The notes below the pieces were generated by a model. The model saw nothing but the letters and a program-made list of their open reading frames with translations, did no database searches and was not told the origin of the DNA. The position numbers and the translations under genes were made by a program. 64,000 nt of DNA from assembly GCA_026315105.1 (NCBI GenBank), contig CM048745.1:762483869-762547868 (forward strand), given 5' to 3'. Of this stretch, positions 34,846 through 44,900 are shown piece by piece. The DNA is from Locusta migratoria (taxonomy: Eukaryota; Arthropoda; Insecta; Orthoptera; Acrididae). Positions within the stretch are counted from its first letter, which is position 1, and every line of letters begins with the position of its first letter.

Positions 34846-35173
34846 CTCTTTTTCTAAACGGAGGAGCAAAGATGCCCCAGAATGTGGCTGCTGAAGAAAA
34901 CAGTTCTCTTTGTCGTAAGGTTTTAAAACAAAGCAGATTTTTTGCTCCTCTCGTAACATATACTTTTTAATGCTGGCTTTTTACTGCTTATCAAGAAAAA
35001 ACTGCTTTACGTCACAGGCAATATTAGTGTAATTCGCTATAACGGCCACACACCCACATTACATCTTTTTACGAAGGCCATGTTTTGCATGAATCTATAA
35101 ATTATTTTCCCTTACATGTACTGCTAATTGCATGACGAGAAAGCTTTTCCTATTGAAAATTTTATCTAAACAA

Positions 35174-35245
35174 AGGTTCCACCGAGATTCGAACTCGGAT
35201 CGCTGGATTCAGAGTCCAGAGTGCTAACCGTTACACCATGGAACC
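35174..35245 (-). tRNA. tRNA-Gln-CTG: tRNA-Gln (CTG), unit 43
   Basis: Consensus. Confidence 0.97.
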
Positions 35246-35464
35246 TCACGTCCTAGACCCACTCGAATATGCTGTTATTAGTTTCCTCACATAATTCGGA
35301 CTTACAGTTTGAAGTTTTTAATGTACATAACACTATTTCACTTTTCAATAACTTTTCGTAGGTTTGTTTGCAAATTGGAGCTAATTATTGCCGACCTCTC
35401 TGCGATAAAGTAAGTGAAAGCGACATATGAGAAGTTGGCTGCATGTAGCAGTGTGCGAGCAGAT

Positions 35465-35553
35465 CCTCTGGTAGCTCAGTTTGTAGAGCGGTGGACTGTA
35501 GTGGAACGTTCACAGATATCCATAGGTCGCTGGTTCAAATCCGGCCCAGAGGA
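35465..35553 (+). tRNA. tRNA-Tyr-GTA: tRNA-Tyr (GTA), unit 43, D-loop variant
   Basis: G to T at 35482 removes one of the two conserved D-loop guanines (G18) that pair with the T-loop and alters the A-box end; 35507 G to C lies in the intron. Probably impaired. Confidence 0.85.
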
Positions 35554-35881
35554 CTCTTTTTCTAAACGGAGGGGCAAAGATGCCCCAGAATGTGGCTGCT
35601 GAAGAAAACAGTTCTCTTTGTCGTAAGGTTTTAAAACAAAGCAGATTTTTTGCTCCTCTCGTAACATATACTTTTTAATGCTGGCTTTTTACTGCTTATC
35701 AAGAAAAAACTGCTTTACATCACAGGCAATATTAGTGTAATTCGCTATAACGGCCACACACCCACATTACATCTTTTTACGAAGGCCATGTTTTGCATGA
35801 ATCTATAAATTATTTTCCCTTACATGTACTGCTAATTGCATGACGAGAAAGCTTTTCCTATTGAAAATTTTATCTAAACAA

Positions 35882-35953
35882 AGGTTCCACCGAGATTCGA
35901 ACTCGGATCGCTGGATTCAGAGTCCAGAGTGCTAACCGTTACACCATGAAACC
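35882..35953 (-). tRNA. tRNA-Gln-CTG: tRNA-Gln (CTG), unit 44, acceptor wobble
   Basis: Plus-strand G to A at 35949 makes one acceptor pair U-G; probably tolerated. Confidence 0.93.
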
Positions 35954-36172
35954 TCACGTCCTAGACACACTCGAATATGCTGTTATTAGTTTCCTCACAT
36001 AATTCGGACTTACAGTTTGAAGTTTTTAATGTACATAACACTATTTCACTTTTCAATAACTTTTCGTAGGTTTGTTTGCAAATTGGAGCTAATTATTGCC
36101 GACCTCTCTGCGATAAAGTAAGTGAAAGCGACATATGAGAAGTTGGCTGCATGTAGCAGTATGCGAGCAGAT

Positions 36173-36261
36173 CCTCTGGTAGCTCAGTTGGTAGAGCGGT
36201 GGACTGTAGTGGAAGGTTCACAGATATCCATAGGTCGCTGGTTCAAATCCGGCCCAGAGGA
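36173..36261 (+). tRNA. tRNA-Tyr-GTA: tRNA-Tyr (GTA), unit 44
   Basis: Consensus. Confidence 0.97.
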
Positions 36262-36589
36262 CTCTTTTTCTAAACGGAGGAGCAAAGATGCCCCAGAATG
36301 TGGCTGCTGAAGAAAACAGTTCTCTTTGTCGTAAGGTTTTAAAACAAAGCAGATTTTTTGCTCCTCTCGTAACATATACTTTTTAATGCTGGCTTTTTAC
36401 TGCTTATCAAGAAAAAACTGCTTTACGTCACAGGCAATATTAGTGTAATTCGCTATAACGGCCACACACCCACATTACATCTTTTTACGAAGGCCATGTT
36501 TTGCATGAATCTATAAATTATTTTCCCTTACATGTACTGCTAATTGCATGACGAGAAAGCTTTTCCTATTGAAAATTTTATCTAAACAA

Positions 36590-36661
36590 AGGTTCCACCG
36601 AGATTCGAACTCGGATCTCTGGATTCAGAGTCCAGAGTGCTAACCGTTACACCATGGAACC
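36590..36661 (-). tRNA. tRNA-Gln-CTG: tRNA-Gln (CTG), unit 45, variable-loop variant
   Basis: Plus-strand G to T at 36618 changes base 44 in the variable loop; no pair is broken. Confidence 0.94.
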
Positions 36662-36880
36662 TCACGTCGTAGACACACTCGAATATGCTGTTATTAGTTT
36701 CCTCACATAATTCGGACTTACAGTTTGAAGTTTTTAATGTACATAACACTATTTCACTTTTCAATAACTTTTCGTAGGTTTGTTTGCAAATTGGAGCTAA
36801 TTATTGCCGACCTCTCTGCGATAAAGTAAGTGAAAGCGACATATGAGAAGTTGGCTGCATGTAGCAGTATGCGAGCAGAT

Positions 36881-36969
36881 CCTCTGGTAGCTCAGTTGGT
36901 AGAGCGGTGGACTGTAGTGGAAGGTTCACAGATATCCATAGGTTGCTGGTTCAAATCCGGCCCAGAGGA
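36881..36969 (+). tRNA. tRNA-Tyr-GTA: tRNA-Tyr (GTA), unit 45, C48T variant
   Basis: C to T at 36944, as in units 33 and 34. The following spacer also shares CTTTTGCTATTG with the unit after unit 33. Confidence 0.92.
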
Positions 36970-37297
36970 CTCTTTTTCTAAACGGAGGAGCAAAGATGCC
37001 CCAGAATGTGGCTGCTGAAGAAAACAGTTCTCTTTGTCGTAAGGTTTTAAAACAAAGCAGATTTTTTGCTCCTCTCGTAACATATACTTTTTAATGCTGG
37101 CTTTTTACTGCTTATCAAGAAAAAACTGCTTTACGTCACAGGCAATATTAGTGTAATTCGCTATAACGGCCACACACCCACATTACATCTTTTTACGAAG
37201 GCCATGTTTTGCATGAATCTATAAATTATTTTCCCTTACATGTACTGCTAATTGCATGACGAGAAAGCTTTTGCTATTGAAAATTTTATCTAAACAA

Positions 37298-37369
37298 AGG
37301 TTCCACCGAGATTCGAACTCGGATCGCTGGATTCAGAGTCCAGAGTGCTAACCATTACACCATGGAACC
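37298..37369 (-). tRNA. tRNA-Gln-CTG: tRNA-Gln (CTG), unit 46, D-loop variant
   Basis: Plus-strand G to A at 37354 gives AATGG in the D-loop, a form I recall from other insect tRNA-Gln genes; expected to be neutral. Confidence 0.95.
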
Positions 37370-37588
37370 TCACGTCCTAGACACACTCGAATATGCTGTT
37401 ATTAGTTTCCTCACATAATTCGGACTTACAGTTTGAAGTTTTTAATGTACATAACACTATTTCACTTTTCAATAACTTTTCGTAGGTTTGTTTGCAAATT
37501 GGAGCTAATTATTGCCGACCTCTCTGCGATAAAGTAAGTGAAAGCGACATATGAGAAGTTGGCTGCATGTAGCAGTATGCGAGCAGAT

Positions 37589-37677
37589 CCTCTGGTAGCT
37601 CAGTTGGTAGAGCGGTGGACTGTAGTGGAAGGTTCACAGATATCCATAGGTCGCTGGTTCAAATCCGGCCCAGAGGA
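37589..37677 (+). tRNA. tRNA-Tyr-GTA: tRNA-Tyr (GTA), unit 46
   Basis: Consensus. Confidence 0.97.
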
Positions 37678-38005
37678 CTCTTTTTCTAAACGGAGGAGCA
37701 AAGATGCCCCAGAATGTGGCTGCTGAAGAAAACAGTTCTCTTTGTCGTAAGGTTTTAAAACAAAGCAGATTTTTTGCTCCTCTCGTAACATATACTTTTT
37801 AATGCTGGCTTTTTACTGCTTATCAAGAAAAAACTGCTTTACGTCACAGGCAATATTAGTGTAATTCGCTATAACGGCCACACACCCACATTACATCTTT
37901 TTACGAAGGCCATGTTTTGCATGAATCTATAAATTATTTTCCCTTACATGTACTGCTAATTGCATGACGAGAAAACTTTTCCTATTGAAAATTTTATCTA
38001 AACAA

Positions 38006-38077
38006 AGGTTCCACCGAGATTCGAACTCGGATCGCTGGATTCAGAGTCCAGAGTGCTAACCGTTACACCATGGAACC
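38006..38077 (-). tRNA. tRNA-Gln-CTG: tRNA-Gln (CTG), unit 47
   Basis: Consensus. Confidence 0.97.
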
Positions 38078-38296
38078 TCACGTCCTAGACACACTCGAAT
38101 ATGCTGTTATTAGTTTCCTCACATAATTCGGACTTACAGTTTGAAGTTTTTAATGTACATAACACTATTTCACTTTTCAATAACTTTTCGTAGGTTTGTT
38201 TGCAAATTGGAGCTAATTATTGCCGACCTCTCTGCGATAAAGTAAGTGAAAGCGACATATGAGAAGTTGGCTGCATGTAGCAGTATGCGAGCAGAT

Positions 38297-38385
38297 CCTC
38301 TGGTAGCTCAGTTGGTAGAGCGGTGGACTGTAGTGGAAGGTTCACAGATATCCATAGGTCGCTGGTTCAAATCCGGCCTAGAGGA
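38297..38385 (+). tRNA. tRNA-Tyr-GTA: tRNA-Tyr (GTA), unit 47, acceptor wobble
   Basis: C to T at 38379 makes an inner acceptor pair G-U; probably tolerated. Confidence 0.93.
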
Positions 38386-38713
38386 CTCTTTTTCTAAACG
38401 GAGGAGCAAAGATGCCCCAGAATGTGGCTGCTGAAGAAAACAGTTCTCTTTGTCGTAAGGTTTTAAAACAAAGCAGATTTTTTGCTCCTCTCGTAACATA
38501 TACTTTTTAATGCTGGCTTTTTACTGCTTATCAAGAAAAAACTGCTTTACGTCACAGGCAATATTAGTGTAATTCGCTATAACGGCCACACACCCACATT
38601 ACATCTTTTTACGAAGGCCATGTTTTGCATGAATCTATAAATTATTTTCCCTTACATGTACTGCTAATTGCATGACGAGAAAGCTTTTCCTATTGAAAAT
38701 TTTATCTAAACAA

Positions 38714-38785
38714 AGGTTCCACCGAGATTCGAACTCGGATCGCTGGATTCAGAGTCCAGAGTGCTAACCGTTACACCATGGAACC
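38714..38785 (-). tRNA. tRNA-Gln-CTG: tRNA-Gln (CTG), unit 48
   Basis: Consensus. Confidence 0.97.
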
Positions 38786-39004
38786 TCACTTCCTAGACAC
38801 ACTCGAATATGCTGTTATTTGTTTCCTCACATAATTCGGACTTACAGTTTGAAGTTTTTAATGTACATAACACTATTTCACTTTTCAATAACTTTTCGTA
38901 GGTTTGTTTGCAAATTGGAGCTAATTATTGCCGACCTCTCTGCGATAAAGTAAGTGAAAGCGACATATGAGAAGTTGGCTGCATGTAGCAGTATGCGAGC
39001 AGAT

Positions 39005-39093
39005 CCTCTGGTAGCTCAGTTGGTAGAGCGGTGGACTGTAGTGGAAGGTTCACAGATATCCATAGGTCGCTGGTTCAAATCCGGCCCAGAGGA
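39005..39093 (+). tRNA. tRNA-Tyr-GTA: tRNA-Tyr (GTA), unit 48
   Basis: Consensus. Confidence 0.97.
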
Positions 39094-39421
39094 CTCTTTT
39101 TCTAAACGGAGGAGCAAAGATGCCCCAGAATGTGGCTGCTGAAGAAAACAGTTCTCTTTGTCGTAAGGTTTTAAAACAAAGCAGATTTTTTGCTCCTCTC
39201 GTAACATATACTTTTTAATGCTGGCTTTTTACTGCTTATCAAGAAAAAACTGCTTTACGTCACAGGCAATATTAGTGTAATTCGCTATAACGGCCACACA
39301 CCCACATTACATCTTTTTACGAAGGCCATGTTTTGCATGAATCTATAAATTATTTTCCCTTACATGTACTGCTAATTGCATGACGAGAAAGCTTTTCCTA
39401 TTGAAAATTTTATCTAAACAA

Positions 39422-39493
39422 AGGTTCCACCGAGATTCGAACTCGGATCGCTGGATTCAGAGTCCCGAGTGCTAACCGTTACACCATGGAACC
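39422..39493 (-). tRNA. tRNA-Gln-CTG: tRNA-Gln (CTG), unit 49, anticodon-stem mismatch
   Basis: Plus-strand A to C at 39466 (T28 to G) gives a G-A mismatch in the anticodon stem. Confidence 0.87.
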
Positions 39494-39712
39494 TCACGTC
39501 CTGGACACACTCGAATATGCTGTTATTAGTTTCCTCACATAATTCGGACTTACAGTTTGAAGTTTTTAATGTACATAACACTATTTCACTTTTCAATAAC
39601 TTTTCGTAGGTTTGTTTGCAAATTGGAGCTAATTATTGCCGACCTCTCTGCGATAAAGTAAGTGAAAGCGACATATGAGAAGTTGGCTGCATGTAGCAGT
39701 ATGCGAGCAGAT

Positions 39713-39801
39713 CCTCTGGTAGCTCAGTTGGTAGAGCGGTGGACTGTAGTGGAAGGTTCACAGATATCCTTAGGTCGCTGGTTCAAATCCGGCCCAGAGG
39801 A
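39713..39801 (+). tRNA. tRNA-Tyr-GTA: tRNA-Tyr (GTA), unit 49, anticodon-stem mismatch
   Basis: A to T at 39780 gives a U-U mismatch in the anticodon stem; possibly impaired. Confidence 0.87.
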
Positions 39802-40127
39802 CTCTTTTTCTAAACGGAGGAGCAAAGATGCCCCAGAATGTGGCTGCTGAAGAAAACAGTTCTCTTTGTCGTAAGGTTTTAAAACAAAGCAGATTTTTTG
39901 CTCCTCTCGTAACATATAGTTTTTAAAGCTTGTACTCAGTTTCTACTTCTAATAAAGAAAACAATGCTTTACGTCACAGGCAATATTCGTGTAATTCGCT
40001 ATAACGGCCACACACCCACATTAAACGTAGGTCATGTTTTGTATGAATCTATAAATTATTTCCCCTTACGTGTACTGCTAATTCCATGACAAGAAAGCTT
40101 TTCCTATTGAAAATTTTATCTAAACAA

Positions 40128-40199
40128 AGGTTCCACCGAGATTCGAACTCGGATCGCTGAATTCAGAGTCCACAGTGCTAACCGTTACACCATGGAACC
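40128..40199 (-). tRNA. tRNA-Gln-CTG: tRNA-Gln (CTG), unit 50, divergent
   Basis: First tRNA in the divergent block. Two anticodon-stem changes: 40160 makes a G-U wobble and 40173 (C27 to G) gives a G-G clash at the stem base. The anticodon and the other arms are intact. Function is uncertain. Confidence 0.8.
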
Positions 40200-40417
40200 A
40201 CACGTCTTAGACGCCTTCGAATATGCAGTTATTAGTTTCCTCACATAATTCGGACTTTCAGTTTGAAGTTTTTAACGTACGTTACACTATTTCACTTTAC
40301 AATAACTTTTCGTAGGATTGTTTGCAATTGGAGTTAATTATTACCGACCTCTCTGCGATAAAGTAAGTGAAAGCGACATATGAGAAGTTGGCTGCATGTA
40401 GCAGACTGCAAGCAGAT

Positions 40418-40436
40418 CCTCTGGTAGCTCAGTTGG
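40418..40436 (+). pseudogene. tRNA-Tyr 5' fragment, unit 50, interrupted by LINE B
   Basis: The first 19 nt through CAGTTGG, after which LINE B begins. The gene resumes at 45941 with GTTGG, so GTTGG is a probable 5-bp target-site duplication and the whole A-box core is kept on this side. Confidence 0.95.
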
Positions 40437-40471
40437 CAGTCTGCTTTCGGCTCGCGTGCTGTGTGGACGTC

Positions 40472-40495
40472 TGTTTACTTCCTCGCTGCGGCCGG
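40472..40495 (+). promoter_or_regulatory. Conserved GC-rich 5' UTR motif of LINE B
   Basis: CTGTTTACTTCCTCGCTGCG followed by GCCGG, the counterpart of the motif in LINE A. Possible internal promoter; function inferred. Confidence 0.45.
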
Positions 40496-40579
40496 ACGCG
40501 CGCTTACAGTGTGTGGTGAGTTAGACGCTCTTGTAGCGTAAATAGTAGCCTTAGGTTTCAAAATGTGTAGATCACCAAG

Positions 40580-41944
40580 ATGAGTCAAACTAAAAGAAAA
40601 TATACTTTGAAGTTCTCGTTCGATGAACACTTTGCTCGGCCAAGAGCATTTGAAGTAGAAGTATTTTTACGAGATGTAGTAAAGCTAAGTTTTAGTGAGA
40701 TAGTCGGGATCCATTTATCGATTGTGAGTAGCACTGTATACGTCAAAATGATCAATGCTGAATGCTGTGAAAAGGTCATTGAACAATGCAGAGGCAAACT
40801 GAAATTTAATCATTGTGACGGCAATGTTGGTAACGTTCAAGTTGATTATGCTGGATTTGGAACTAGAACCGTTCGTATGTTTGAACTGCCTTTCGAAATA
40901 ACTGAGGATGAGATTAATACAGCTCTCAAACCGTACGGGAGGGTTATCAGCAATATTGCGGAAAAATGGACAACTTTCCAAACGTTCCCGGTACTAAACG
41001 GTGTCAGACAAATAAAAATGGAGCTCCAAAAACATATCCCATCTTACATCTACGTTTGCGGATATAGAGCCATTGTCATGTACGACGACCAACCACGTAC
41101 GTGCTCAGGCTGTGGGCAGACAGGGCATGTTAGATCTGAATGTGTGCAGCGGAGATTGACGCAGGTGCCGGCCAGGGAGCCGGTCGCGCCACTAAAGATG
41201 ACGTCACTGCCTGTGACGTACGCCACGGCCCTCCGAGTAAACACGGCTGCCACGTCTAGCGCCGCAATAGACGGAAACCATGAGAGAGACGATGCTACCG
41301 TAAGCCTGGAAATGGACACCAGTAATAATGAAACGACGGCTGTCGTTCCCTCCAACGCAACGGAAACAGTCACTGGCGACGAACACGATAAAAAAGTCAC
41401 GGAAACCTTTGAACAGGATGCACGGCGTGAGATGGAAGAAGTTAGTAATCAGGAAAGTAATACCCAAGATTTAAGTAGCACTTCAGGGTGTGAAGACAGT
41501 TCAAAATCGGGACCCTCTCCGAAGAGGCATAAGAAACGGCGTATAGCACCTCCTGACGCCAAACAGAAAGTACAGCAAGTGCGCGAAAAAGCAAAACAAA
41601 TTAGTCAAAAATTAAGCGATGCGACATCTGGGAAGTCGCAACGGAGTCAACAGATGACAAATATTGTGAGTATGGTCGTTTCGCCAAATATAGAAACGCA
41701 CACCGAACGGGGCGGTGAAAATACTAATTGTACACCGAAGGACTCGCGAAATGAAGTTCCATCTCATTATGGTTCTGAGGAAGAATTGCTTCAATGCACC
41801 GATGGAGGGAACTGGGCAGAGGAAACCGCACAATTCCCCGAGGATGAAGAAATGCAGGAAGTGTCAAATACAAAAAGAGACTCGTTCTCCAGGCCGAGAG
41901 ACGAGAAAACTAAGAGGACGCCACCTCCACTTCCGATTCATTAA
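40580..41944 (+). CDS. LINE B ORF1, RRM-like and CCHC nucleic-acid-binding protein
   Basis: 454 aa, uninterrupted. Two RRM-like segments lie at about residues 39-92 and 96-165 (FELPFEITEDEI, then KHIPSYIYVCGYRAIV). A zinc knuckle follows with C175, C178, H183 and C188. The tail from about 205 to 310 is acidic and low in complexity. A basic block KRHKKRR (315-321) looks like a nuclear localisation signal and is followed by a predicted helix rich in K, Q and R. The order RRM-like plus knuckle is typical of Tx1-group ORF1 proteins, which bind element RNA in the RNP. The start is the first ATG after the 5' UTR and aligns with A. ORF2 starts 42 bp downstream. Confidence 0.92.
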   Translation: MSQTKRKYTLKFSFDEHFARPRAFEVEVFLRDVVKLSFSEIVGIHLSIVSSTVYVKMINAECCEKVIEQCRGKLKFNHCDGNVGNVQVDYAGFGTRTVRMFELPFEITEDEINTALKPYGRVISNIAEKWTTFQTFPVLNGVRQIKMELQKHIPSYIYVCGYRAIVMYDDQPRTCSGCGQTGHVRSECVQRRLTQVPAREPVAPLKMTSLPVTYATALRVNTAATSSAAIDGNHERDDATVSLEMDTSNNETTAVVPSNATETVTGDEHDKKVTETFEQDARREMEEVSNQESNTQDLSSTSGCEDSSKSGPSPKRHKKRRIAPPDAKQKVQQVREKAKQISQKLSDATSGKSQRSQQMTNIVSMVVSPNIETHTERGGENTNCTPKDSRNEVPSHYGSEEELLQCTDGGNWAEETAQFPEDEEMQEVSNTKRDSFSRPRDEKTKRTPPPLPIH

Positions 41945-41986
41945 ATACATTAGACGCCATGAGTATCAGTTGCCATATTCACCGAT

Positions 41987-44900
41987 TTGGTCCATCTACC
42001 TTTTACAATTGCATTGCAATCGTATAAAATTGGGACGATAAACATCAATAAGATCCGCAGCCATTTAAAACTTAAGACCTTGCAGGATATGCTTTACGCA
42101 GCCGATATTGATATTGCTATGTTGCAAGAAGTTACAGACATTCAACTTGATGATATCACAGGATACAATGCAATTGTCAATTCAGGGAACGACTCAGAAC
42201 TCGGTACAGCAATATTAAGCAAAGAAGGCATTATTGTGCACGATGTTGTAAAACTGACAAACGCCAGAGGTGTAGCTGTTACTATCAACGGTACTCGACT
42301 TATTAACATCTATGCACCCTCTGGTTCCAGTAATAGGCGGCGTAGAGCTGAATTTTTTAAAGATGATGTTGTTCCTCTTTTCTGTGGACGATATGACAAT
42401 ATGATTTTTGGAGGGGACTACAACTGTGTATTGTCGGCTAAAGATCAAACGCCCAATTTTAACTATTGTGCCGAACTTGACCTTATAATCAAACAACTGA
42501 CGATGACTGATACCTGGGAACTCAAAAACGGTGCGCTGCCAGGCTTTACTTACATCACAAGTCATTCTGCCAGTCGCATCGACAGGATATATGTGTCTGA
42601 TCATTTAAAAACGCACGTGCTGCAGACAGAGTTATGGCCAACCATATTCTCAGATCACATAACATATATTTGCACCATTAACCTCAAACGACAGGAAACA
42701 TACCGGGGACGAGGCTTGTGGAAGTTAAATGTAGCACACTTGCAGGACCCCGAGTGTCACGACATATTCAATACTGTGTGGACTGAGTGCGAGAAAAAAT
42801 TCACGTCATACCCCTCGACACTTACGTGGTGGCTCAAATGTGCTAAACCGTCGATACGACGGGCGATGATGCACTACTCACGTGACAAAAATGATTGGCA
42901 AAAACAGACAACTGAATTTTATTTCAAAGTCCTTCGAGACTTGTACACAAATGATCCATCAGTAATTAACAACCATTTGGATATAAAAAGAACTCAGGCG
43001 AAACTCTTAGCTTTGAAACGAAAACAACTTGAAGGTTGTAAAATACGATCAAGGCTTCAAAACGATGTCAAAAGAGAACAAACGTCAATTTACCACTTGA
43101 TTACTGAAAGGAAGGTTCGCCGAAAGAAAATATTAACTGAAATACGATCCATGGATGGCAGACTACTCACGCAGCAAAATGAGATTAAAAACGAAATCCA
43201 TAAATACTTTACCGAGTTATTAAGCAATACCACAACTGACACAATGGCGCAAAATGTTATGACAATAGGACTGACACGGAAGCTGGACCAGGATCAGGCA
43301 AATAACCTGCTAGCTGAAGTAACGCAAGATGAAGTTGAAGATGCCATACTACGAAGTCCGAAAAACAAATCTCCTGGGCGTGACGGACTTCCAGCTGAGC
43401 TATACCATACATTCCGAAGTCGAATGATACCCAAACTGACGAGCATTTGCAACGAACTAATGAATGCCAGCAGTGATATCCCAAGTGACTTTCGAGAAGG
43501 AATAATAGTTCCAGTCCCGAAAAATCATGCAGGAAAATGTATAACAAATCTAAGACCGCTCACATTACTTAATTGTGACTATAAAATATTTTCCCGCATT
43601 GTGAACGAAAGATTAAAATCTGTAATGAATACCGTCACCGGTTCGTATCAGTCCAGCGTAGGACGAGACAGATCTATCCACCACACACTGTGCGATTATA
43701 GGGATATCATATCGATTGCTGGAGCTTGTCAAATAAAAGGCGCGCTAGTATCATTGGATTTTGAGAAGGCTTTCGACAGAGTCAGCCATTATCTGTTTCA
43801 TACTATGGGTTGCATGAACTTTCCGCAACGTTTTATCGGAGTTATAAAGAACTTATTAAGCAGTGCTACCTCCACAGTTATGATCAATGGTCAAGCCAGC
43901 AAACCCATTACAATAAACAGTTCAGTGCGACAAGGATGCCCATTATCCATGTCCCTCTTCGCAATAGCCATTGAGCCTTTGCTTTTCGATTTAAGTCAAC
44001 ATCTCCAAGGCATAACGATAAATGGAGAAAGGATAGTGTGCAAGGCATATGCTGACGATGTCGTCTTTCTGGTCCGAGATAACGAAGAGATATGCAAGGC
44101 ACCGGAAATAATAGATAAGTACGCACTTGCTTCCGGCGCAAAACTGAACGGGAATAAATGTGCAGTAATGAATGTTGGGCGTGGTTTAGGAATTCCCATC
44201 CAAGGACCAATAAAGGAGACCTCCACAATCAAATGTCTTGGAATAGAATATGCACCAAACTTCCGGCAGACAATTACTTTGAACTATCGGAAATTACTGA
44301 ATAACATACGTGCCAGCATCCACCAACACAAACTCAGGACGATCGATGAAATACAGAGAGTGCAACTCGTCAACATCTATCTAACATCAAAAATAAATTA
44401 CGTGGCGCAAGTCCTGCCCGTGCCAAAAGACGTGGCAAATAGGATTCTGGCTGCTTTTGGTCATTTCGTCAGCCGTGGTCACATGTTCAAAGTTAAGTTT
44501 GAAACTTTGACCTTACCATTTACCGAAGGTGGCCTAAACCTTACAGACGTCTATAATAAAGCACAAGCGTTGTACACCTGCAAGACCTATAAACAGTGGA
44601 AAAAGTCACCGAATAGCATAGCAGCATTCTTAATTAATGAAATAGTACCAGCCAACTGCGATGCACCAATTGATGTTCATCACATCCCCAATCACCTGTA
44701 CCAATTCAAGCATTTTCTAATAGAACACAGTTATCTAAGACTGAGGATTGCAGAGAAAGATGTATTTAGTGTTAAAGATGTATATAAAAACTTTATGAAG
44801 TTTCATAGCAAGAATATAATAGAAAAAAAGTATAATGCATTCAATTGGTCAAATATTTGGAAAAACGTCCATCATTTGCACTTACCAACTAACGTGCGGG

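Larger units (their letters stand above)
30523..40436. repeat. Tandem array of 708-bp tRNA units, right block (units 36-50)
   Basis: Continuation of the array after LINE A. It starts inside the tRNA-Tyr of unit 36, has thirteen complete tRNA-Tyr genes (units 37-49), and stops inside the tRNA-Tyr of unit 50, where LINE B sits. Units carry the CGAGCAG marker. From about 39918 the sequence switches to a divergent unit type, with many substitutions and small indels in the spacer. Confidence 0.97.

Noticed and set aside
40553..40565. B-box-like GGTTTCAAAATG in the 5' UTR of LINE B, pairing with the retained A-box
   Set aside because: The spacing and the final CC of a B-box are missing and LINE A has no counterpart.
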